This document shows, in pieces, positions 45,994 to 55,445 of a DNA stretch of 64,000 nt; within the stretch, counting starts at the first letter, position 1; the number at the start of each line of letters is the position of its first letter. A program made the translations under genes and the position numbers. The notes under the pieces are model-generated. The model made no database searches, was not told where the DNA came from, and was given only the letters and a program-made list of their open reading frames with translations. The stretch lies in NCBI GenBank assembly GCA_016271365.2, contig CM028136.1, positions 471,756,001 to 471,820,000 on the forward strand, given 5' to 3'. This DNA is from Neoceratodus forsteri (Eukaryota; Chordata; Ceratodontiformes; Ceratodontidae).

Positions 45994-46977
45994 TAGGTCT
46001 TTAAGGTTAGCAGAAATTTGCACTTGTAAATATCAAACTTTCTCTCACACCTATTTAAAAGGGAGGGTGTCTTGAAAAGATGCTGGTAGTGTGCCACATA
46101 TGATCATCCCATTGATTTTGTCAGAGTTCATTTTAAATCCAGGCACTTTGCCAAAGTCTCGGACTAGATCCATCAAAGGTGGCAGTGAAAATTGAAGATT
46201 CCAAAGGTGTAACAACATATCATCCACAAAAAGGGAGATACAGTTGCACCATTGTGTATGACAATTCCTTGAATGTTTGGGTACTACCGAACTACTGCCA
46301 CCAGAAACTCTATACTGAGCGCAAACAAAAGTGGTGACAAGAGTCAGCCCTGTCTGGTGCCCCTGTGGCTACTAAAAGAGTCTGAAAAGGTACTGTTAAC
46401 CTTAACTCTGGCAGTAGGGCAGTCATAATGACATCTGAATCCATGATAAGAATTGCTCTCCAAGCCCATTACCTTCATAGATTCCTGTAAAAAAAGTCCA
46501 ATTAAGGCAATCAAATTCCTTTGTCACATCTATAAATAGCTCAATTTGAGTTATATGCTCTGGGCCTGGATGGCATTTTATATTGAGAAGTCTCTGTATA
46601 TTACTATTTAAATGTCTGTCTGGTATGAAACCAGTTTGGTCTGGATGAATTAAACAACCTATTACTTTCTGTAATCTATTAACTAAGACTTTAGTAAACA
46701 TTTTTGCATTCGCTTGCGTACATGCTCAAGGAACATTTTGGGACACAATGACTTTTTGGAGGTGTGTGACTCTTCTGTCCAATGCAGTGCTTGGTGTAGT
46801 GGGCACAACTGTACTGCACCAATGGATGTGTAAACTGTCTATGACAGCAGTTTGGCTGCAGTGGTTTTCAGCTGAAAGAAAAGCACCAGTGCAATCTGCT
46901 GTGGTAGCGTATGCGTATATAGCATATTGACATCACCCTTTTGGCCCTCCTGTACATCTGTTGTACTGAAAGCTGAC

Positions 46978-47225
46978 ATCAGGGTGCCCAATCCCCCTGT
47001 TGGCATGCCCCCTTCCCAGTTCATTTGCTGATGGGGGATCCCAATCCCCATAGGCATGATATCCCCCACATAATTTTTGTCTGCCAAGGGATGCCCAATC
47101 CCCTCAGCATCATGCCCCCAAACACAGAATCTTTGTTGTTTCTGATGGGGTGCCCAATCCCCATCAGCTCCAGCCCCAAAACACTCCAGGTGGCATGCTG
47201 GGAGCCCACCCCAGCATGCCAAATG
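46978..47225. repeat. ~56-bp tandem repeat
   Basis: About four and a half units starting TGCCCAATCCCC at ~46984, 47037 (TCCCAATCCCC), 47092 and 47150, each followed by a CAT-GCCCC segment and a TTTG-rich part. Confidence 0.8.
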
Positions 47226-47499
47226 TACTTGCAAAAAAGGAAAACCATCCCACGAAGTTTTTTGTATGTGTTTAACCTGTAAACAAGAAAGTGGTCCCTT
47301 GCTGTCTGCTGCGCCCACCTCCCCCAACCTGCACCCACTATCTGTGCATCCCAACTCCCCACACCCCCCACCCCATACTTACCTTTGGAGCCTGGTGCAA
47401 TTATCTTCAGTGGAGCGGGAACACATCTGCACTCTTCAAAACTGACCATAAACTAAAGAAATGCCAGTAATCTGTAAAATGGCATAAATGGGGGGTTTC

Positions 47500-48440
47500 A
47501 ACTTTGGTGGATATCTCAGCCATTTTTGAGACTTTTGGCTCCAAATTTCAACATGTAGTTATTGCAACCACACCTCATGAACCCAGTCACTGTCATTTTG
47601 TTATTCAGTCCCAAAAGGTGATTTCGTGGTCACTGCACGGAATCACCTTTTGGGGTCAAATAACAAAACAACAGTATCACTGTTCATCAGGTAGGCTCCC
47701 AAAAAGCCTATGCTGCAAATTTGGTGAAAAAAATAAAAGAAAAACTGCATTACAAGCGTGCGTTGTGCAGTTTCTACCTACACTCAAAACTTCAAGAATT
47801 TTTTATATTTTTACTCCAGATTTTCAGCATTACCATTTTTTCATGCCTCCTTATGAACAGTACTTCTGTCATTTTTCACATCCTGCCCAAAATGTGTTTT
47901 CGCCCATGTGGTGCACAATGGTGCAGTTGCTGTGGGAAATCAATGTTTGGGACAGATTAAGAAAATCACAGTGATGTTGTTAATGAGCAGAGGTCCCAAA
48001 ATGCCTATGTTGAAAATTTGGTGAGAAAATTCCACAAAATGACTGTGTTACAAGTGTGGGTTGTGCAGTTTCCATGCACACTTGTAACTTTAAGAATTTT
48101 TTATATATTCTCTCTAGATTTACAACATTTCCATTTTTCGCACCTCCTTATGAACAGTACAGCTGTCATTTTTCACATCCTTCCAGAAATGTGTTTTCAT
48201 ACCTGTGGCGCACAATGGCGCAGTCGCTGTGGGAGATCAATGTTCGTGACAGACTAAGAAAATCACAGTGACACTGTTCATGAGTGGAGATCCCAAAATG
48301 CCTATGTTGAAAATTTGGTGAAAAAATTCCACACAATGACTGTTATGAGGGTGCATTACACAGTTTCCACGCACGCTCATAACTTCAAGAATTTTTAATA
48401 TTTTCACTCCAGATTTACAGCATTGTCATTTGTTCACAGT
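47500..48440. repeat. ~298-bp tandem array with an inverted head
   Basis: Units share GCCTATG(T/C)TG(A/C)AAATTTGGTGA at ~47704, 48002 and 48299, then CTTCAAGAATTTTTTATATT, CTCCTTATGAACAGTAC and TGTGTTTTC. The leftmost part is inverted: CATGAACCCAGTCACTGTCA (47575) pairs with the segment ending CTGTTCATC (47692), around a core CCAAAAGGTGATTTCGTG / CACGGAATCACCTTTTGG. Confidence 0.82.
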
Positions 48441-50815
48441 TACTACTTAGTTGACTACTTATGAGTCTGATTTACAGAGAAGCTGCTCAGCTGTTTAATA
48501 AAAATATAACAAATTGCTGTCTCATCTGTATGTTGCTGCTTCTAATCTGGTCTGTGTGGAGAGTGATGTTGTTTTGCTAGTTTTCTACTATGATACTTAT
48601 TCAACTGGGCTGTCAATGAATGCACTGCTGCTAGGAATGAAAGTCAATAGTGCTTTGGCAGGTTGCTGTTTTCATATGCCTGCCCTGTCTAAATAACTGT
48701 TTCTTTTGGCTCTGCCCTGCAACCTTTTCAGTCTGTTATTTATAAATTTTGTTCACTGAATTGGGGAGAGGAGGTCTGTTTTCACATGCCTGGTCTAAAT
48801 ATGGTTCTTTCCTTTCACCCGCCCTGTGTGGTCTTATGAACTGCAGGTCATTATTTCATCCAGTATTGCAATGAAAAGTGCTGAACATAAAGTACCATAA
48901 GTGGCAAACTCCACTGCAAATGCATGCAAGTGAACATTTGGCATTGGCAAATCTTGATTTAAAAGGGAGATAGGCCGATAGGAGGCACATTGGGTTTTTT
49001 CCCCTTTCCAGATTTTGGTAACACTGAAATAAAAGCTTTGCGCCATGAATCTAGAACAATGCCATTTTCATATATGCATAAAGTACCTTCTGCAAGATAA
49101 GCACCAGAGGTTCTTTAAAAGTTTTATAAAAATCTGTGTTAAGGATGTTCTATGATGTTTCAACAACCCCATGTCAAAGTCATAATGTTTTGCCCAGTAT
49201 ATGATGGTCATCTAAACATTTAAAATCCACAACAAAAAACATACACTGCCATGCTTGTTTTTAAATTACATTGGTGAGACTTAACCCCTATTTATAGAAA
49301 AAATCTGGAAGGGGTCAGATTGTTTTATGTGTGGTTATAACATCAATATTTTAGATGTCAACATAAGTGTGAAAAAAAACTGAAACAAGGACACATCATT
49401 TGTCATGATTCTTGCTTCATGTTTTTCCACAAATGCAAAAATAGAGTAAATTACCAATACTATGACACCTTCTTGAACTGATAATCCCAAAAAGGGGGAA
49501 TTATTTGTATGTTTTTATATATAAAACCATTTCAAACCCATGTCATTTTCATAAAACATTTTTGATAGAAGTAGAATATGGCTATGAATATAGAAAAAGA
49601 AAGAAATATAGGGGTTGCCATGCTTCTTTTGGTTATATCTGCTTCAGAGTTGCAGTTTCAGCGCTGGTCAGCTCAGGACACAAATAATTGAAACATACCA
49701 ATAAAAAAATAAAACTTGCAAGAAAGCTATTCAGATAATTCAAAAATACATGCAGAATGGCAAGGGCTTTAACATAAAATAAGCAGAGCAACCAAAAACA
49801 GACAGATATGTAGGTAAAGTACCTTGAATGCTACCAACTGCTGCAATTGTGGGAGTTAATTTCCTTGCTGCATTCCTGTATTTATTCTTAGCCAGATATG
49901 ATATAATAGTATAAATAACTCTTCTAATAATGCCTTCCATATATATTTAAGAATGTGCTTGTGCCAGAAAACACCCTTGAAAACTTTTCTGAGTGCATCA
50001 GAAAAATAGGAATTTGAAACAACAGGGAATGTCTTTAAAACTGTCCAGTCACGGTACTTTGTTTGTAGGGGAAGCTGTTTGTGGCCTGCTGTATTTCCAT
50101 CTGCTCTATAGGTTTATCAAGCAGGATTTTAGCCTCTTCTGAGAGAATTTGTCATTTTAGGGAGGCTAAAAGCCTAGCAAATTGTATTTTCATCTGAGCC
50201 AGGTCTCTGGAGTCAACGTACAAATCTGAGTACAATGTCTGAAAACCATTTACAATTCCTTCCAGGGCAACTCAAGATATATCTGGATTGTGGGGTCCTG
50301 AAGTTTAGCAATGGTTCTGTCAGCTTCCCTTTTTCTGAGTCTATCAGCTAATAATTTAGTAGCTTTCTCTCTTATATCAAAGTATTTATGATTGGAATAG
50401 CAAAGTAACTTTCTGCTTGACGGTCCATTTTTTCATTTAGCTCTTTTCTGACCTGCTCTAATTCTTTAAGAACTCTGGTATGTGTGTGACCTGCTATATG
50501 TAGACATTTTAATTTCTTTAATTTACTTTTTCATTTTTCAATAGTCACTTTAGACTACTAGTGCTTCTCTGAGGCAGTACCAATAATGTGGCCTTGGATA
50601 ACTGCCTTCAGAGTGTCCCAAATCAGGGGTCCCACTACCTGGCTAGATGCATTTAAGTTATAGGTTTCTTGGATATGTTTGGTAATGATTTATTTGAAAC
50701 CTGTATCATTTAAAAGAGAAGAGTTCATCTGCCATAGTGATCTTTTAAGAAAGGTATCCAAACGAAACATAAGTAGCATGGGGGCATGGTCCAATATGCT
50801 TTATTTCTAATGCGG

Positions 50816-51640
50816 TTTTATTTTTTTCACCTGTCTTTTTAGATTTACCAGACTTGCTTCACTGTCTTTCTCATGTCTTTTATTCTTGTCAGATATATAA
50901 CCACAGCAATTTTCACAAAGCTAGCAGCTCAGCCAAAATAACAATAATTTGGCAAACAAGTAGAATAATGGGTGTACCTTACCAGAGGCTTCAGACACAG
51001 AAACAACACATGGCAAGAAAAGGTCAGTACTCCATACTTCACTTTTTTCAATGCTTTAATATAAATCCAATAAATATCCAGTTAAAATAAATTATTGAGA
51101 TCACCACTGACTACGAGTTGAACACACCTGTTGAGCCACACATGTGGCTCAGCGGGTATGTACAACTCGTAGTCATCGTTGGCGGATCTTAAAAGTTGAA
51201 GTCTTTAAAGTACTGGTATTATCACTTATGGATTGGGCAAGAATGGATACCTTTGAAGTTGCATTGCATACCCACTTATTTTAAATACTATACTGCTGCT
51301 GGTGGTTTTGTAATGGGATGTTTATTGGATTTATATTAACGCATTGGAAAAAGTGAAGTATGGAGTGTTGACCTTCTCTTGCAATGGCAAGTGTGTTGTT
51401 TCTATATAATCACAGCACTTTTGATTACTTTCTATTTTGGGTCATCCACCCTTTCCATTTATCTCTCCTATTTGCTCTAGCTGACAGTACATTTGTGGGA
51501 GCAGTGACCCTGCCATCAACACTTTCCTTGTCGCATCCTCAGTTTTATCATCATCACCTATTTGGATTCCACTACACATACATTGAAGCTTACCATGAAG
51601 TAACCCCCCCCCCCCCGTCTCACTTACAACTCCTGTTTTG
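50816..51640 (+). repeat. Old dispersed repeat, split by a foldback insertion
   Basis: 50835-50893 (GCTTCACTGTCTTTCTCATG, CTTGTCAGAT) and 51430-51640 (TTTTGGGTCATCCACC, CATCACCTATTTGGATTCCA, C14 run, GTCTCACTTACAACT) correspond to consecutive parts of the repeats at 55250-55440 and 58320-58470. The intervening ~540 bp holds the foldback at 51000-51402. Confidence 0.6.
51000..51402. repeat. Nested foldback element
   Basis: Outer arms 51000-51080 and 51317-51402 are reverse complements with small differences (CTCCATACTTCACTTTTTTC vs complement of GGAAAAAGTGAAGTATGGAG). An inner hairpin 51099-51188 has GATC at both ends, CTGACTACGAGTTG / CAACTCGTAGTCAT arms and a CCACACATGTGG centre. Confidence 0.82.
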
Positions 51641-52713
51641 GTTTTTTTCAATCAATTGTTTTTTAACTGTTACAAAATAGGTTGGGGGTTGCCTGTATCC
51701 TGATTGGCTAAGAGATACTTTTGGCCATGTCCTTATCAGGACTTATTATGCCAACTGGTAGCTCTTTAGCCAACCAGGATGCAGCACAGGCAAAGATCCA
51801 TGCCTGCCACAAAGCTTTTTTCAATTCTGGCTGAAGCAGTTAATGCCAGTAATAGGGCAACTCCTGCCTGACCACCTACTCAAAACTGTTCAGCTGAGCT
51901 GCAGCTTCCCCACCTCTGCCACCTCCATCAACACACTGTGTCTTACTGCACACATCCTACTACTGGAACCACTGACCAAATATTTTTCCCTCATTTAAAA
52001 TAAAAACTGTCACCTCTTCTACTGAGAAAGCTGTCCTTGCTCCAGTGAATGTTCAGCACTTGCCACCAGCATGGGGCTTTTTAAATCATAGCAGAAACCC
52101 ACTCCGGCTCCTCAGCTCATGTAAAATAACACAACTGTTTATAAAATAAACTGTAGAACATCCAAAGCTGTAGCGAGGAGCTGAAATCATGATTGGGAAT
52201 GTGCTATTGGAAAAGTGCTAAATACAGTGCCTGGTGAGGGACACACTCGCTCCTCTCACAAAACAACCTGCTGGGCATACTTGCTTCTGCAGTGGCTCAC
52301 CAGACCCACTCATCTACTGGCTCTTTGAGATGAGGATTTTTTTTGTAACATTCCAGGTTTCAGCGCTATGGCAAAGTGGGCAGCCAACCTGCCACCGATG
52401 CTGAGGGACATGTTCACTCTGACTCCTCTCACAAAAACATTTACTCTTTTTTACAGTGGCTCACCAGATCTGATTAACCACTTCTCCATTGCCTCTTTCA
52501 CATGAGGATTAAAACAAAAATAGAAAAGCATATTCTGGAGGATTTTGTGTGTTTGTGTGTAGAGGTGAGGGTGGGGGGGCAGACAGACACCACAGCCACT
52601 ACAATACAATGACTGACAAGGACTACTTTTTGATTTTTCATGATTGTCATATTTCTTACTCTTTTATGTGAATTTTTAATTAACTGTTTTACTGGGGGAC
52701 CAGTTTTATAAGT
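51641..52713. other. Unclassified DNA with a ~173-bp duplication
   Basis: No coding sequence. At 52249-52340 and 52423-52510 a segment with CTCCTCTCACAAAA, CAGTGGCTCACCAGA and TGAGGATT occurs twice in direct order. Confidence 0.5.
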
Positions 52714-52863
52714 GGAATAAGACACTTTGAGGTGTGGTTTATGACCATCATAAGAGCACTTCTCAGGTGCTAAAGGTACTCAGCACAAGTGCCTCATGCC
52801 TCATTACACACGTGGGACGTGCTCTTATTATGCCATAAACCACATCTCTTCAAGTGTTATTCC
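52714..52863. repeat. Hairpin MITE-like element
   Basis: Arms: GGAATAAGACACTTTGAGGT / complement of CACTTGAAGAGATGTGGTTT; the inner part GGTTTATGACCATCATAAGA pairs with CTTATTATGCCATAAACC. Confidence 0.8.
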
Positions 52864-52877
52864 TTACATGTAGTCTG

Positions 52878-52967
52878 AATCTACTGCTTACTATGAATAG
52901 AGGGCAGGAGTCTTTTAAGTGTGACTGAACTCTTACTCAGGGGTATGAGCTGGGTGGAGGGTATCAC
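52878..52967. repeat. Unclassified dispersed repeat, copy 2
   Basis: CTACTGCTTACTATGAA, GTGTGACTGAACTCTTACT and CTGGGTGGAGGGTAT match the order at 20407-20490. Confidence 0.65.
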
Positions 52968-53565
52968 AAACTAATCACAAAAGACTAGTACTGAGAACTG
53001 TCAATCTGATTAATGGCAACAGGGTCCTTCAATTTCAGATGGCTTGCACAGCAAATGAGCCCATTTGTGAGGCCTTGCCTTGAATAACACTAGCATTACA
53101 CAATGTGTATATTGCATAGTAGTTGTCTCTGGGATCTACAAAGAAGTAAAACCAAACTCCATATGCTGCCTTCCTGAATGGAGACCTGCGAGTATAGGGA
53201 TGCTGTGGTGACTGAGTGAGTGACACACCACCTCTATTAATATACCTGTTTTGAATTTGTATTTTATTTTATGATTTTGTTTGTGTAAATTTAGTGCTTA
53301 TGAAACGTGCTGGATTGACAGCACTAGAAACTCAAACTTTCTATTTATCCACATAAATATGGCAAGGAGGATTACAGTGCAAGTCTCCCCCACTGCCTTA
53401 TCAGTGTGTCTCAACCTGTCATGGAGGGACCACCATATAGGTGAGAGGTTACTCCAGACTCCATGCCCATTCAACCCTTGGCTTTTCATGTGAGGCTGCC
53501 AACAAAGGTGCCAATTTCTGTCAGTTGTTTTGGTGGTTTTGTGATATGATGATGATGATATATGG
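52968..53565. other. Unclassified intergenic DNA
   Basis: No gene or recognised repeat. Confidence 0.4.
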
Positions 53566-53726
53566 GATATACAATGGTAAGCTGTCAAATAAATGATTTA
53601 TCTACACAAGTGCAGTCTGACCTCGGGTAACTTCACAAGTGGCGTAAGCCACGAGTGAGGTGTCTGAGGTCAAACAGCACAAGTGTAGATAAATCATTTA
53701 TCTGACTGCTCACCATTGTATATATC
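53566..53726. repeat. Hairpin MITE-like element (shared core family)
   Basis: Outer arms GATATACAATGGTAAGC / complement of GCTCACCATTGTATATATC; inner arms AAATGATTTATCTACACAAG / CACAAGTGTAGATAAATCAT. Central palindrome AAGTGGCGTAAGCCACGAGT is also the core of the element at 54691-54866. Confidence 0.87.
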
Positions 53727-53876
53727 ATTTATTCAATATGGATGCTTCTTATCAGTGCAGGAATATTTGGTTTTGACTGTTTATCTTCTTTTTTAAAATG
53801 ATAATTTCTGGGACTTTCTGGGATTTTCGTTAACTTTGTTAGTGTATGTCCACCAAGCATGGTGGTTGCGATTAAA

Positions 53877-54120
53877 TGAAACACCACTCATTTTGTAGAG
53901 AACTTCTTGCTGAACAAATGTCATGGTCACAGTATCATGCTACCTGTTTTGTTTTAAAGTTATTCACATTTGTTTGCTAATTATAAAAAAACTAAAAGGT
54001 ATTTATTAATGAAACACCACTCATTTTGTAAATATTTTTGTGGTGAACATCTTTTGTGCTCACAGTACCATGCTATCATTTTTAGTTTTAAAGTGATTCA
54101 CATTTGTTTGTCAAAAAAGT
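53877..54120. repeat. 133-bp tandem duplication
   Basis: TGAAACACCACTCATTTTGT occurs at 53877 and 54010, and TTTTAAAGT(T/G)ATTCACATTTG at matching offsets. Confidence 0.8.
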
Positions 54121-54154
54121 GAACAAAAATGCTTTGGTTGACAGTTTGCATTTG

Positions 54155-54208
54155 TCCTACATATGTGGGATAAATCTAGGGTGGTTAGATTTATCCCACA
54201 TATGTGGA
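54155..54208. repeat. Short hairpin
   Basis: CATATGTGGGATAAATCTA and its reverse complement TAGATTTATCCCACATATG, separated by six bases. Confidence 0.85.
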
Positions 54209-54270
54209 AATAAATGGATTTATGCAACAGGTGTCAGGATAAAAACTGACACATAACTTCAGTTATCTGA

Positions 54271-54367
54271 GTCACTGTGTGGATAAATGTGGTGGTGAAT
54301 CACTATGTGGATAACTGAAGTTATCCACATAGTGATTACATCATCACCCATTTATCTACACAGTGAC
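54271..54367. repeat. Hairpin MITE-like element
   Basis: Near-perfect palindrome: outer GTCACTGTGTGGATAAATG / CATTTATCTACACAGTGAC, centre CTATGTGGATAACTGAAGTT followed by ATCCACATAG. Confidence 0.85.
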
Positions 54368-54690
54368 TGCATCACTAACCACCACCTGTGCTGCCTGCAC
54401 AGCAGTACTGCCCCCCAGTTTCACTTTCACCTTCTCACAGTGCTCTTTACAAGCAAAGCTATCACAGTCCCAAAGACTCACAAAAATGCACACCCTAACC
54501 AAATCCCCCCCCCAAAAAGAAAACTGGAACCACATTTTAAATGAAAACACTCAACAAAAAAAATGCAATTTTTTCTCTTTCTCAGCACAGCAACCCTGCA
54601 AACCAAACACAGCAACCAGGCAGAGAGAAAAAAACATGGACAGAAACTTAAGAAAAAATATATAACAAAACTGAACCCCAAAAATCCTGT

Positions 54691-54866
54691 TGCATAAGTA
54701 AATATATGCATGGGGCTTGTGGGATAACCAAGTTAGTTCTAGCAGCCCTGTAATTCACAAACCTCACTCATGGCTTCGCCACTCATGAGGTTACTCGAAG
54801 TCACAGGCTACTGTACAAATAACTTGGTTATCCCACAGGCACCCCATGCATATTCCTTATTTATGA
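54691..54866. repeat. Hairpin MITE-like element (shared core family)
   Basis: Arms GTGGGATAACCAAGTTA / TAACTTGGTTATCCCAC and ATATGCATGGGG / CCCCATGCATAT. Central palindrome CTCATGGCTTCGCCACTCAT matches the core of the hairpin at 53566-53726. Confidence 0.87.
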
Positions 54867-54892
54867 AATTGCTTTTGGTTCCACACCTATTG

Positions 54893-55245
54893 CATAAAAC
54901 ATTTTATTTGTATACAGGAACAAATATTAGGGATGAAATCCCTGTTTACAATATATGTCCTGCACGTTACACATACAATACAAGCATTTACATATGCAAA
55001 GTAAAACAGTATAACAATATAAAATAACATATAGTGCACAGTTATGTGGATACCATTATTCTCATATGGACACCTCCCCACTGGGAACTGGACTGAGACC
55101 CCCACAACTCATTTCACGTAAGCCACTTAAAAACCCTCAGGTGTTAATGGCTTGTGGCCACTATTGACCTGGGCTGAATTTGAACCAGTTACCTTGAGGT
55201 GAAATGTTCCATAATCCACAACCAATACACTGAGCCACCCAGTTC
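54893..55245 (-). mobile_element. tRNA-derived SINE with LINE-like tail
   Basis: On the minus strand the head has A box GGTGGCTCAGTGTATTGG and B box CTGGTTCAAATTCAG. The body includes GAATAATGGTATCCACAT. The last ~110 bp (complement of 54893-55010) contains CAATAT, GTCCTG and TACAATACAA blocks in the same order as the 3' end of the adjacent LINE (55446-55575) and ends in AAATAAAAT. Confidence 0.65.
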
Positions 55246-55249
55246 CCTG

Positions 55250-55440
55250 TTTTGGGCTCCTTTTGTACTTGTCATATTTTCTGATGGCATATGGATTTTC
55301 CCCCTTCCTTTTCAGTTTTTCCACACTTGTTTCACTGTCTTCCCTTTGCCTTTTTTTTCTTGTCAGATGTATTACCAGGCCTTTTCCCCTCATGACGATC
55401 ACTCTCTTTTGGGACATCCACCATGTATTTCCCCATTCTT
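55250..55440 (+). repeat. Old dispersed repeat, second copy
   Basis: Matches 50816-50893 plus 51430-51480: TTTCACTGTCTTCCCTTTGC, CTTGTCAGATGTATTACC, TTTTGGGACATCCACCATGT, here without the foldback insertion. Confidence 0.6.
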
Positions 55441-55445
55441 AGAAG

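Larger units (their letters stand above)
46715..48945. other. 2.2-kb composite insertion of repeats in L1 copy B
   Basis: Separates SYRPISLLNQD from FTKVLVNRL of the L1 ORF2, which are adjacent in intact L1 proteins. It contains a 56-bp tandem repeat (46978-47225), an inverted-plus-tandem array (47500-48440) and a weaker duplication near 48652-48830. Origin unknown. Confidence 0.55.
43552..50800 (-). pseudogene. L1 copy B ORF2 relics
   Basis: In order on the minus strand: DHAPMLLMFRLDTF and WDTLKAVIQGHIIGTAS (50800-50560, linker after the endonuclease), SYRPISLLNQD (near 48960), then after the composite insertion FTKVLVNRLQKVIGCLIHPD and IELFIDVTKEFDCLNWTF (46701-46423, RT motif A with Asp kept), and a C-terminal zinc-knuckle text THRHIFWGCP near 43930. 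Many stops and shifts. Confidence 0.7.
43500..50815 (-). mobile_element. L1 LINE copy B, split by three insertions
   Basis: Minus-strand L1 ORF2 text runs from about 50815 (end of endonuclease) to a stop near 43552. It is broken by a composite insertion (46715-48945), a Harbinger-like element (45279-45993) and a 242-bp insert (44708-44949). The 5' part (ORF1 and most of the endonuclease) is absent. Much older and more degraded than copy C. Confidence 0.72.

Noticed and set aside
47500..48271. Repeated similar peptides (…PPYEQYSCHFSHPS…) as a repeat protein
   Set aside because: The repetition comes from a 298-bp DNA tandem repeat; frames are interrupted and the peptides have no domain likeness.
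51000..54870. CRISPR array
   Set aside because: The repeats are inverted, differ between loci and have no regular spacers; the genome is eukaryotic.
55170..55245. Possible tRNA gene on the minus strand
   Set aside because: Same reasoning: tRNA-like head of a SINE with a LINE-like tail.
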